DNA of 16,968 nt from an uncultured Bacilli bacterium (GTDB lineage: Bacteria; Bacillota_I; Bacilli_A; RF39; UBA660): assembly GCA_947591565.1 (NCBI GenBank), contig CANQDH010000007.1:1-16968 (forward strand), in the 5' to 3' direction. The translations under genes were made by a program, and so were the position numbers. Below, piece by piece: positions 7,022 through 14,428 of the stretch. Within the stretch, counting starts at the first letter, position 1; every line of letters starts with the position of its first letter. The notes below the pieces were generated by a model, which saw only the letters and a program-made list of their open reading frames with translations, searched no databases and was not told the DNA's origin.

Positions 7022-8187
7022 AAATTACCTCCAAACAAATCTAACTGCTCTTTATTATCTTTAGGTATATATCCAATAATTTTCGATACCATTGGATAAA
7101 TTTTATATCCTAAATCATCATTTTTAATAAAATCATATTCTTTCATATAATTTATAATTTCGCTAAAAAAACTTTCTTTAGGCATCTCCTTATAGTTCTT
7201 ACTAAAATATTCTAGGTTGTCATTTCTAACATCATTTATTATTTGAAATAATTCTTCTTTAGTTATAGAAAATGTTTCGTTACTATTTAAAACCATTTTA
7301 CCAGAATTAACATAATCTAAAATACTATTGTTGACCATTAATACTATATCTGAGATAGCTTTATTATTAGGAAAGTCATATTTAGCCTTACTATCAACAG
7401 GATACATCAGTAGGGCCATATTTTTGGTAAGCTCTAATTCACCTTCAACATACTTACTTAATTCATTACTAATTGGTCCACGAAATTTTCTTAAATAATC
7501 TAATTCATATTCATTTAAATCTTCACTGTATGTAACTAGTGAATACAATAAATGTCTATAAATTCGGTACCTTCTAACATCACCTATATTTTCATTTTGA
7601 TTTGCAAATTCATCGTTAATAAAATCATTTAAAGTTGTATATTCTAGAATATTGCCTTTAAATTCTCTAACATAATAATTAGATAGACCAGTTGTTTCAT
7701 AAAGTGCTTCTGCATTTGTATTTTCAGTAAACAATAGGCGCTCCTCAACAACCTTAATAATACCTAAATTTTTTAAATGATTAATCACGTTAACTAAGCA
7801 CTTACGATGGTGAAATAGATTCCAATCAGGTTGATTATCTAATTCTAAAGTGGCTGCAATATTTTTAACATAATCTATTAATGATGATAAAATAAATTGT
7901 TCTAACTTTGGTTTATCTTCTAAAAATAATAGAATAATAAATAAAATTACATATTCTAAAGGATCAGTAAAATCATTAATTCCCATATAACTTTTTGGTG
8001 CTGAGGGTATTTTTTCTAATTTTATAAAGCGATCATTTATAAGAAGTCTACTACCTAATTTAGTTTGTATAAAATTCTTATAATAATCTAAATTATTTTT
8101 TATCTCAAAATATAGGCTTGGATCCTGCTCTTTAATACACCAAAAATTATCTAATAGATATTCTAATTCTTTTGTATGTACATCCAT
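7018..8187 (-). CDS. jetB: Wadjet JetB (type II): KITE-like subunit, DUF2398/TIGR02678
   Basis: JetB bridges the kleisin JetA and the SMC JetC; in solved Wadjet systems it is a tandem winged-helix KITE protein. The 389-aa product matches the DUF2398 (TIGR02678) pattern as I remember it: FWCIKEQDPSLYFEIKNNL near residues 15-33, then RFIKLEKIPS, MGINDFTDPLEYVILF and the all-helical KPKLEQFILSSLIDYV. Length is close to the family norm (about 375-400 aa) and well above the much shorter DUF4194 JetB of type I, one of the reasons for calling the operon type II. Its ATG shares one base with the jetA stop (TAATG) and its TGA overlaps the jetC start. A ribosome-binding site (AAGGTG) lies in the jetA tail. 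No catalytic residues are expected. Confidence 0.87.
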   Translation of the reverse strand: MDVHTKELEYLLDNFWCIKEQDPSLYFEIKNNLDYYKNFIQTKLGSRLLINDRFIKLEKIPSAPKSYMGINDFTDPLEYVILFIILLFLEDKPKLEQFILSSLIDYVKNIAATLELDNQPDWNLFHHRKCLVNVINHLKNLGIIKVVEERLLFTENTNAEALYETTGLSNYYVREFKGNILEYTTLNDFINDEFANQNENIGDVRRYRIYRHLLYSLVTYSEDLNEYELDYLRKFRGPISNELSKYVEGELELTKNMALLMYPVDSKAKYDFPNNKAISDIVLMVNNSILDYVNSGKMVLNSNETFSITKEELFQIINDVRNDNLEYFSKNYKEMPKESFFSEIINYMKEYDFIKNDDLGYKIYPMVSKIIGYIPKDNKEQLDLFGGNL

Positions 8188-9650
8188 TATAAATCACCTT
8201 CAAACTCTATTGTTAAACTATTCATATAGAAAACACCATCTGGAGAAGAAATTTTACACTTGCCTTCGTTTTTATAAATATTGTAGCTAAGTCCAAACTC
8301 AGTTTCTTTTTTTAATGCGGACGATGATAATAAATTTTGAATATATCTTCTTTCAACCTGTGATAAATTCATTTCCCCATCTAAGACTATTTTTTTGTTT
8401 TTTATAAGTTTTTTTAGTATATTTCGATTTTCCTCTTGCTTTTTTCTATACTCATCTAAAATTTTTTGTTTTTCTGTAGATTTATCTTTGATGGGACTTA
8501 TGTTTACTTTTTCCTTTTTAGCTTTCGTGCGAGAGTATAAAGCAATTTCAATCGGAGGAACGTTATATGTTTCAACAATAGTATCCGTATTTATGTTTGA
8601 ACTACCAATAAAATGTCTAACACTAGATATTCCCAAAATAGTTGCAGCATATTTATGAGCATCTTCTATATTATTTAACTTGTCAAAAAACTTACATAAA
8701 TATTTATATTCTTCTCTTCTATTAGTCATGTTGCCATGAAGTTCTATTAAGGAATTAGCATATTTAGTAATTTTGGCAATGATATTATTAGTAGTATCCA
8801 TAAGTTTATCGCCCTCACTAATAGAATGTTCGTTGCCTGTAAACCACCTAAAAATACTTGTTATTTTTCCTAAATTAATTTCTTTAAAACGTTCAAAATT
8901 AAAATTTTGATTAAGCATAGGATTATTTTTATAAAATTCCGTTAATTTACTTAAAAACACTTCAATTTGATTAGTACTAATTTTACCAATAACATTTCTA
9001 ATTTGATAAATATTATTTTGATAACCTTTGATAAAATCTTTTAAATATTTGATGATTTCTGATTTAAATTGTAAAAATAAATCGCTTTGTAATAACTCTT
9101 CTGATTTTGGTTCATTAAATTTTTTAAGAAAATCTTGGTAATTTTCATTAAGTTTTGTAAAATCATCTCCTAAATCATTCCATACTTCATTAATATCTTC
9201 AAGGCTTAAAACATCAATGTTTTCTAATTTAGATATTGTTATTCTTAAACGGTCAAACAATTTAGGTTCAAGTGATGCTGTTTTAATTTCCATCTCTTCT
9301 AATGAAATCATTAATCTTTCAATTTCAGTAGCATATTCCGTTAGTTGATATCTAAATTTTTTGTTTTTAAATTCTTCAATAGAATTCGCATTCTTTGTAT
9401 CTTGCATTTTTGATAAACTATACCACTCAGTTAACATTTCTAAATCTCTTTCACATTCTTCAAGTGTATAATCGTTAAATAATTTATTATCTTTTAGTTC
9501 TTTATATATATCCTCTTTATATAGCCAGTATTCTAGTTTTTCATAGTGCATATAAAAAATTCTCATAATAGGTCTATAACGCCATGAATTTTCTGTATTA
9601 AGATACTTAGTTTCAAAAATTTGCTTTGTTAATTTCTCATAAACTTCCAT
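8187..9650 (-). CDS. jetA: Wadjet JetA (type II): kleisin-like subunit, DUF2397/TIGR02677
   Basis: JetA is the kleisin closing the ring between the JetC heads and probably helps sense the DNA. The 487-aa product fits DUF2397 (TIGR02677, about 490 aa): the early motif YLNTENSWRYRPIMRIFYMHYE (residues 17-38), a winged-helix-like segment KEDIYKELKDNKLF, long helices from about 120 to 300, the ISEGDKLMDTT block near 280, and a C-terminal winged-helix-like region ending GVFYMNSLTIEFEGDL. It is the first gene of the operon, started by ATG 9650 with AGAGGT upstream. The three downstream genes overlap by 1, 4 and 8 nt, implying one coupled transcript. Assignment rests on position in the operon and the family pattern; sequence conservation in this family is low. 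Confidence 0.88.
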   Translation of the reverse strand: MEVYEKLTKQIFETKYLNTENSWRYRPIMRIFYMHYEKLEYWLYKEDIYKELKDNKLFNDYTLEECERDLEMLTEWYSLSKMQDTKNANSIEEFKNKKFRYQLTEYATEIERLMISLEEMEIKTASLEPKLFDRLRITISKLENIDVLSLEDINEVWNDLGDDFTKLNENYQDFLKKFNEPKSEELLQSDLFLQFKSEIIKYLKDFIKGYQNNIYQIRNVIGKISTNQIEVFLSKLTEFYKNNPMLNQNFNFERFKEINLGKITSIFRWFTGNEHSISEGDKLMDTTNNIIAKITKYANSLIELHGNMTNRREEYKYLCKFFDKLNNIEDAHKYAATILGISSVRHFIGSSNINTDTIVETYNVPPIEIALYSRTKAKKEKVNISPIKDKSTEKQKILDEYRKKQEENRNILKKLIKNKKIVLDGEMNLSQVERRYIQNLLSSSALKKETEFGLSYNIYKNEGKCKISSPDGVFYMNSLTIEFEGDL

Positions 9651-9670
9651 AAATTACCTCTTTTCCTAGT

Positions 9671-9705
9671 ATGATAACATATTTATCCTAAAATTAAAAG
9701 ACAAT
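9671..9705 (-). promoter_or_regulatory. Candidate promoter of the jetABCD operon
   Basis: Two overlapping options read on the minus strand. One is an extended -10, TGTTATCAT (TATCAT at 9671-9676), with weak TTTTAA at 9694-9699. The other is TTGTCT (9700-9705), 18 bp, TATGTT (9676-9681). Either would start transcription shortly before the AGAGGT site of jetA. The second -35 overlaps the T-run of the upstream hairpin. Confidence 0.4.
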
Positions 9706-9730
9706 AATAAAAGGTACTTTAATAAGTACC
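9703..9730 (-). terminator. Hairpin with T-rich tail between HipA-like gene and jetA
   Basis: GGTACTT (9713-9719) and AAGTACC (9724-9730) form a perfect 7-bp stem with a 4-nt loop. On the minus strand it is followed by TTTTATTATT, a plausible intrinsic terminator separating the HipA-like transcript from the Wadjet operon. The T-run is interrupted, so read-through or attenuation of jet expression is possible. Confidence 0.5.
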
Positions 9731-9735
9731 CAGTA

Positions 9736-9858
9736 TTACCAATATTTATCTATATTATCATTTATAGATTTATATATCTTTGCATCTATCATCATGTTTT
9801 TCATACATTTATAAAACTTTACTTGGTACACACTCGTTAATCTATGATATATATACAT
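9736..9858 (-). CDS. Possible 40-aa small ORF or gene remnant
   Basis: In the 273-bp gap upstream of jetA a minus-strand frame runs from ATG 9858 to TAA 9736-9738. It reads MYIYHRLTSVYQVKFYKC and continues Lys/Ile/Asn-rich to a terminal DNIDKYW. It ends just before the hairpin at 9713-9730, as a real gene end would. There is no convincing ribosome-binding site, and I recognise no family. It may be the tail of a lost gene or a chance frame. Confidence 0.22.
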   Translation of the reverse strand: MYIYHRLTSVYQVKFYKCMKNMMIDAKIYKSINDNIDKYW

Positions 9859-9923
9859 TTTCTAAAAATAGTTCTTTAATATTCCCGTTTACGTTTTTAT
9901 CATATCTTACTTAAGACAATACT

Positions 9924-11117
9924 TTAATTGTTATTTAAAATCAAATCCTTTAATTTATTAATTTGTCTATTTAATAAAAGGCATAATCTTTCTATTCTTC
10001 GATCACTTATTTTAGTTAAGTTTTGATATTGATGTAATAAGGTATTAAACCATTCAACTATACCATCTAATTTACTTATATCTATTCTTTTTAAATTTTT
10101 GACCATTTTTATGATTTCATCGAAAAGTTTTACTTCATAGAATAATCTTCCACTACCCAAAATATGTACTTCTTCTTCATCATAGTATTCAATATTTAAA
10201 CTTTGTCCATTATCAAATATGGGAGCAACATCTAACCATTCTAAAGTACTCACATCTCTTATAATTCCAAAGTTATTTAGGTGTCTATCTTCATTCATGA
10301 TTATATAATCTAAAATATACATATTTTCGACTTTTTCACGGGCATTTTCTATATTATGATCTTCTAATTTTTTTATGTATGCTTCATAATCTTCTAAATT
10401 ATCATGGCGTTTCATATCGTTTATAATCTGATTACAAGATACAAATTCAGTATCTTTAGTTATAAAACAAGGACATTTAGATACGACTGTATCCGTATAT
10501 ATATCTACCATATACTCGACATGATTAAAACCTAATCTTTTACATATTTCACTAGTTAAAGCCTCATTAAATGGTTGTAAAAATTCATTTTTATACCCAC
10601 CTTTTAATAAATATCTTGTTCCATTTTCGATAATCCAAGCTTTTTTAAGCATTCCATCGGTGGTATTATTAGGTGTTTTTAGAGATGCTTCTTTTGTTAT
10701 CAATTTGTTATTAGTTGATAGAGATGCTTCCATAAACTCAGCATAATCAAAGTCGTTATCAAAAAAATTAATATCATCATATGAAATATTACTACCTTCT
10801 GGTTTCAACCAATATTGATCTGATAAAGATAAACCAAAGGCTTTATTTAAAAGTTCATAAGGTGCAGTTATATTTAATCTATGTAATAACAAATCTAATT
10901 TATCACGCCATGATGGAATTCCTCTTCCTTTAAACCATTCACTTAAATTAGTCCTAAAAAGATTATTATCAATATCATTTTCAATATAAAAACTGTTTAA
11001 AATATATGGGGCGTAATGAATATTCTTAATTTCATATATTTTCGTAAAGACGCCCGTTGCCGTATCATATTCGGCTATCAAGATGTCTACATTTTTATTC
11101 ATAAGTATGCATTTCAT
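9924..11117 (-). CDS. Stand-alone HipA-like Ser/Thr kinase
   Basis: The 397-aa product has the C-terminal catalytic fold of HipA kinases: a nucleotide-binding segment RYLLKGGYKN with Lys172, the NE pair at 184-185, the catalytic loop MNEDRHLNNFG (Asp277) and the metal-binding FDNG (Asp302). HipA toxins phosphorylate Ser/Thr targets such as glutamyl-tRNA synthetase. The N-terminal half (about 1-140) lacks an obvious HipA N-domain, and no HipB-type HTH antitoxin gene is adjacent; orphan proteins of this design are common in gut Firmicutes and their targets are largely unknown. I start at ATG 11117, 5 nt after GAGGTGA, rather than an upstream in-frame GTG at 11126 that overlaps that site. It lies upstream of jetA on the same strand, separated by a hairpin, so a role in plasmid defence is only suggested by position. 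Confidence 0.8.
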   Translation of the reverse strand: MKCILMNKNVDILIAEYDTATGVFTKIYEIKNIHYAPYILNSFYIENDIDNNLFRTNLSEWFKGRGIPSWRDKLDLLLHRLNITAPYELLNKAFGLSLSDQYWLKPEGSNISYDDINFFDNDFDYAEFMEASLSTNNKLITKEASLKTPNNTTDGMLKKAWIIENGTRYLLKGGYKNEFLQPFNEALTSEICKRLGFNHVEYMVDIYTDTVVSKCPCFITKDTEFVSCNQIINDMKRHDNLEDYEAYIKKLEDHNIENAREKVENMYILDYIIMNEDRHLNNFGIIRDVSTLEWLDVAPIFDNGQSLNIEYYDEEEVHILGSGRLFYEVKLFDEIIKMVKNLKRIDISKLDGIVEWFNTLLHQYQNLTKISDRRIERLCLLLNRQINKLKDLILNNN

Positions 11118-11145
11118 GGAAATCACCTCATTTGTATGTATTTAT

Positions 11146-11154
11146 ATTATATCA
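11146..11154 (-). promoter_or_regulatory. Extended -10 promoter of the HipA-like gene
   Basis: TGATATAAT on the minus strand gives TGn plus perfect TATAAT (11146-11151), about 18 bp before the AGGTGA site. The -35 position (11169-11174, TTACTA) is weak. The element has the same sequence as the one before the CPBP gene. Confidence 0.5.
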
Positions 11155-11189
11155 TGTATAATACTGATTAGTAAATTGATTATGTAATG

Positions 11190-11275
11190 GTAACCTTAAA
11201 GTGGACAACGAAGGGTAAATGTAGCCAATAAATTAATTTATATATTTTAATTATAAAAATATTAAAAAAGGTTAC
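11190..11275. repeat. Inverted repeat GTAACCTT ... AAGGTTAC
   Basis: GTAACCTT (11190-11197) and AAGGTTAC (11268-11275) are exact reverse complements 70 bp apart in the divergent region between the HipA-like gene and the ABC transporter. The arms stand out because the surroundings are nearly pure A/T. It could be a regulator's paired half-sites; eight bases is too short to exclude chance. The roughly 300-bp gap around it otherwise holds only the two divergent promoters. Confidence 0.3.
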
Positions 11276-11283
11276 ATATTTCC

Positions 11284-11312
11284 TTGAAATTTTTATAAAT
11301 ATCTTTTATTAT
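11284..11312 (+). promoter_or_regulatory. Candidate promoter of the ABC transporter gene
   Basis: TTGAAA (11284-11289), 17 bp, TATTAT (11307-11312). A small dyad GTGTT/AACAC (11319-11335) lies just downstream and could be an operator. A second TATAAT (11402-11407) lies 7 bp before the ribosome-binding site but has no good -35. Confidence 0.45.
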
Positions 11313-11425
11313 ATATATGTGTTATATTTAAACACTAAAAAATAATTAAAAATGATATTTATACTTACTTATGAATTCCAGGAAAAATATATTTTTGATT
11401 GTATAATATTAAAAAGGAGGAAAAT

Positions 11426-13729
11426 ATGTTAGAACTTAAAAATATTAAAAGACACTATAAAACAGGCGATTTTGTTCAACAAGCATTAAAAGGCATCAAT
11501 TTAAGTTTTCGTAAAAATGAATTTGTTGCCATACTAGGTCCAAGTGGTTCTGGTAAAACAACACTATTAAATATTATTGGAGGTCTTGATAGATATAGTA
11601 GTGGTGATTTGATAATCAACGGAAAATCTACCAAAAAATTCTCTAATATAGAATGGGATGCTTACCGAAATAATTGTATTGGTTTTATTTTCCAAAGTTA
11701 TAATTTAATCGGTCATATATCTATCCTTCAAAATGTTGAAATGGGAATGACTTTAAGTGGTATATCAGCATCTAAAAGAAGAAAAAAAGCTTTAGCCGTT
11801 CTAGAAAAAGTAGGTCTTAAAAATCATGCCCATAAAAAACCAAATCAATTATCTGGTGGCCAAATGCAAAGAGTTGCGATCGCACGTGCACTTGCGAATG
11901 ACCCAGATATTATCTTAGCGGATGAACCAACAGGTGCTCTAGATACCAAAACAAGTATTCAAATTATGGACCTCATTAAAGAAATCGCAAAAGATAAATT
12001 AGTTATTATGGTTACCCACAATCCAGACCTTGCTAAAACATACGCTAATAGAATTGTCGAATTTAAAGATGGCGAATTAATAAGTGATTCAAATCCTGTT
12101 GAAAATGAAAAAACAACTAAAAAATTCTCTATTAAAAAAACATCAATGAGTTTTCTTACCGCTTTAAAACTATCTTTTAATAACATTAAAACGAAAAAAG
12201 GCAGAACAATTATTACATCACTAGCAAGTTCGATTGGTATTATAGGTATTGCCTTAATACTTGCTCTTTCAAATGGATTTAAAATTCAAATTGACAAATT
12301 TGAAAAAGATACCTTATCACAAATGCCTATTATTATTTCACCACAAGTTGTTATTTCGGATGAAAAAACACAAAGTGAAATTATGGACACACTTATGAGC
12401 AATGAAAACGCCTATACAGATAAAAAAGAAATTTATCCACTTATATCGGTTCAAGATTTAGTTCACAATAATAAAATCAGTTTGGACTATACTAATTATA
12501 TTGAACAAATTGATTCTAATTTAATTGGTGGTATTGCTTATAATAGATCAACCAATATGAATCTTCTTTATAAAAATAACGATAAAATTAGTTTAATTTC
12601 ATCTCTTAATATTATGAGCCCTCTACCTGAAGACTTACATGGTAATTGGGGCGATGTCATTAATGATAATTTTGAACTAATTTATGGTCATATGTCAACA
12701 GAAGCAAATGAATTAGTTCTTTTAGTAGATACGAAAAATAGAGTTAATTCCGAAATATTAAAACTACTCGGGTATAATCAAGAAAAAGCTATTCCGTTTG
12801 ATGAAATACTAGGTAAAGAATTTAAAGTAATTTTAAATAATGAACTTTATACCAAATATGGTGATAATTTTATCATGAATATGAATTACGACCAATTATA
12901 TGATAATGAAAACAATATTACCCTAAAAATAACAGGTATTATTAGAGGAAAACAGGGAAGCAAATTTGCAGAACTTAGCGGAAGTGGTTTTTGTTACAAA
13001 GAGGCTTTAATGGATTTAATTATGGAAAAAAATAGTAATTCTGACATTGTAAAAGCCCAAACCGATGCTGATTATAATGTTTTAACAAAAGCCAAATTTG
13101 ATCTAACAACAAGTGAAGGAATAGATGCTAAAAATACGATTCTTACATATTTAGGTGCAACAAGCGCTCCAATGGTTATTCAAATCTATCCTAAAGACTT
13201 TAACTCTAAAGATGAACTTACGAAAGTTTTAGATGCATATAATGATGGAAAACAAGAAAGTGATAAAATTATTTACACTGATTATGCCGAAACCATCACA
13301 TCTTTATCTGGTAATATTATGGATGCTATCACAGTTGTCCTTATCGCCTTTTCAGCTATATCTTTAATTGTATCATCTATTATGATTGGTATAATTATGT
13401 ACATAAGTGTTCTTGAACGTACTAAAGAAATTGGTATCTTAAGAGCCTTAGGTGCTAGAAAGAAAGATATTACGAGAGTATTTAATGCTGAAACCTTTAT
13501 TATTGGCTTATTCTCTGGTTTATTAGGAATTGGTATTGCCCTTATTTTATGCATACCTGCTAATGCCATTATTGAAAACTTAACACAATTACCAAATGTT
13601 GCTCAACTTAATCCCGTACATGCCATTGTTCTTATTAGCATCAGTTTAATTTTAACCTTAATTGGTGGTTATATACCTGCCAAACTTGCATCTAAAAAGA
13701 ATCCTGTTGAGGCACTTAGAACAGAATAG
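11426..13729 (+). CDS. MacB/FtsX-type ABC transporter, ATP-binding and permease domains fused
   Basis: The 767-aa product joins a LolD/MacB-class ATPase to an FtsX-type permease. ATPase motifs: Walker A GPSGSGKT (38-45), Q-loop FQSYN (89-93), signature LSGGQMQRVAIARAL (from 142), Walker B IILADEPTGALD (to 173), His198. The permease has one helix near 258-285, a large extracytoplasmic domain (about 285-630) and three C-terminal helices (about 634-661, 690-713, 732-750), with the FtsX hallmark ERTKEIGILRALGARKKDI after the second. Such mechanotransmission-type transporters export or resist peptides or act on cell-envelope substrates; they lack a C39 peptidase, so this one should not cleave the double-glycine peptide. 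ATG 11426 is chosen because AAGGAGG lies 5 nt upstream; an in-frame TTG at 11399 lies before that site. A terminator follows the gene at once. Substrate unknown. Confidence 0.92.
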   Translation: MLELKNIKRHYKTGDFVQQALKGINLSFRKNEFVAILGPSGSGKTTLLNIIGGLDRYSSGDLIINGKSTKKFSNIEWDAYRNNCIGFIFQSYNLIGHISILQNVEMGMTLSGISASKRRKKALAVLEKVGLKNHAHKKPNQLSGGQMQRVAIARALANDPDIILADEPTGALDTKTSIQIMDLIKEIAKDKLVIMVTHNPDLAKTYANRIVEFKDGELISDSNPVENEKTTKKFSIKKTSMSFLTALKLSFNNIKTKKGRTIITSLASSIGIIGIALILALSNGFKIQIDKFEKDTLSQMPIIISPQVVISDEKTQSEIMDTLMSNENAYTDKKEIYPLISVQDLVHNNKISLDYTNYIEQIDSNLIGGIAYNRSTNMNLLYKNNDKISLISSLNIMSPLPEDLHGNWGDVINDNFELIYGHMSTEANELVLLVDTKNRVNSEILKLLGYNQEKAIPFDEILGKEFKVILNNELYTKYGDNFIMNMNYDQLYDNENNITLKITGIIRGKQGSKFAELSGSGFCYKEALMDLIMEKNSNSDIVKAQTDADYNVLTKAKFDLTTSEGIDAKNTILTYLGATSAPMVIQIYPKDFNSKDELTKVLDAYNDGKQESDKIIYTDYAETITSLSGNIMDAITVVLIAFSAISLIVSSIMIGIIMYISVLERTKEIGILRALGARKKDITRVFNAETFIIGLFSGLLGIGIALILCIPANAIIENLTQLPNVAQLNPVHAIVLISISLILTLIGGYIPAKLASKKNPVEALRTE

Positions 13730-13748
13730 TACTAAACTATTCTTTTTT
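13723..13748 (+). terminator. Terminator after the ABC transporter gene
   Basis: Stem AGAATAGT (13723-13730) / ACTATTCT (13736-13743), loop ACTAA, then T5. The stem includes the TAG stop codon of the transporter gene. Confidence 0.75.
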
Positions 13749-13749
13749 C

Positions 13750-13779
13750 TTGATTTTTTTGAGATATTAGTTATATAAT
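13750..13779 (+). promoter_or_regulatory. Possible promoter of the five-helix membrane protein gene
   Basis: TTGATT (13750-13755), 18 bp, TATAAT (13774-13779), with start predicted at about 13786, right at the AAGGAGG site. With the terminator just upstream, it suggests that the gene is transcribed separately from the transporter, with almost no leader. Confidence 0.4.
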
Positions 13780-13797
13780 TATATAAAGGAGGAGAAA

Positions 13798-14397
13798 ATG
13801 AGTCAATTTATTGAAATTATTACTAAACCCGTAACAGCTATAGAAAACAAATTCGGTAAGAGCTGGAAAAAAATCTTAATTTGTTTAGGCATCATTGTTG
13901 GTATCTTATTAGTTAGCGATCTAATTTCATCAATGTATGCAACTTTATTACAAAGTAAAGCAATGTCTTGGACTGGAAAGATGGATTTCAATGTCCTAAA
14001 AGATTTTAATTATTTCAAACATATTTTTACATTCTTACTTAGACAAATAATTTTCTTTGGTAGTGTTTTTGCAGGTATCTTTATCTATTGCTACATAACT
14101 AAGAAAGAATTTAAACTAGTTGATGTTTTAACACTTATCGTTGTAGCATATACAGCTAACTATTTATTACAAGCTGCCTTAAATATTATTTTCATGTTTG
14201 GATTTATGGATGTTAAATTCTTAAATGCTCTTAATACAGCTTTACATACCGTAGCACAATATTATTCCCTAGCTTTAATCTTATTTGGTATTCAAAAATT
14301 ATATGGTTTTGAATTTAATAATAAGGGAATAATTAATCTAGTTATTATGCTTGCTGTTATATACGTTATTTATTATGTTTTGTGTTTAGTAATATAA
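13798..14397 (+). CDS. Five-helix integral membrane protein, YIP1-like
   Basis: The 199-aa product has about five hydrophobic segments: roughly 26-46, 76-98, 107-135, 150-165 and 178-199, with no signal peptide or soluble domain. A basic amphipathic N-terminus (ITKPVTAIENKFGKSWKKI) precedes the first helix. The layout resembles bacterial YIP1-family proteins, whose function is poorly known; no catalytic motif is visible. ATG 13798 follows AAGGAGGAG, among the strongest ribosome-binding sites in the window. It lies 68 bp behind the ABC transporter with a terminator between, so it may be a functional neighbour without being a strict operon partner. The assignment to YIP1 is by topology and feel only. 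Confidence 0.75.
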   Translation: MSQFIEIITKPVTAIENKFGKSWKKILICLGIIVGILLVSDLISSMYATLLQSKAMSWTGKMDFNVLKDFNYFKHIFTFLLRQIIFFGSVFAGIFIYCYITKKEFKLVDVLTLIVVAYTANYLLQAALNIIFMFGFMDVKFLNALNTALHTVAQYYSLALILFGIQKLYGFEFNNKGIINLVIMLAVIYVIYYVLCLVI

Positions 14398-14428
14398 AAG
14401 AAACAAGAGGTCATCTCTTGTTTTTTTA
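14393..14428. terminator. Bidirectional terminator between membrane protein gene and topB
   Basis: Perfect stem AAACAAGAG (14401-14409) / CTCTTGTTT (14415-14423) with loop GTCAT. Plus strand: T-run continues to 14427. Minus strand: the stem is followed by CTTTTATATT. It serves both convergent genes; the topB stop codon is at 14426-14428. Confidence 0.85.

Noticed and set aside
1714..9650. Calling the SMC operon MukBEF/MksBEF or Wadjet type I
   Set aside because: JetB is 389 aa, much longer than DUF4194 proteins. The JetC N-terminal block (GLLNFWLY, LDGNKSPERLDPFGS) and the JetD FENPSIL ... GDFDPEG pattern fit the TIGR02680/DUF2399 set instead. MukBEF lacks a Toprim nuclease subunit.
11426..13729. 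The ABC transporter as exporter and processor of the double-glycine peptide
   Set aside because: No N-terminal C39 peptidase domain, and the permease is FtsX/MacB type rather than PCAT type. It also lies 10 kb away behind its own promoter.
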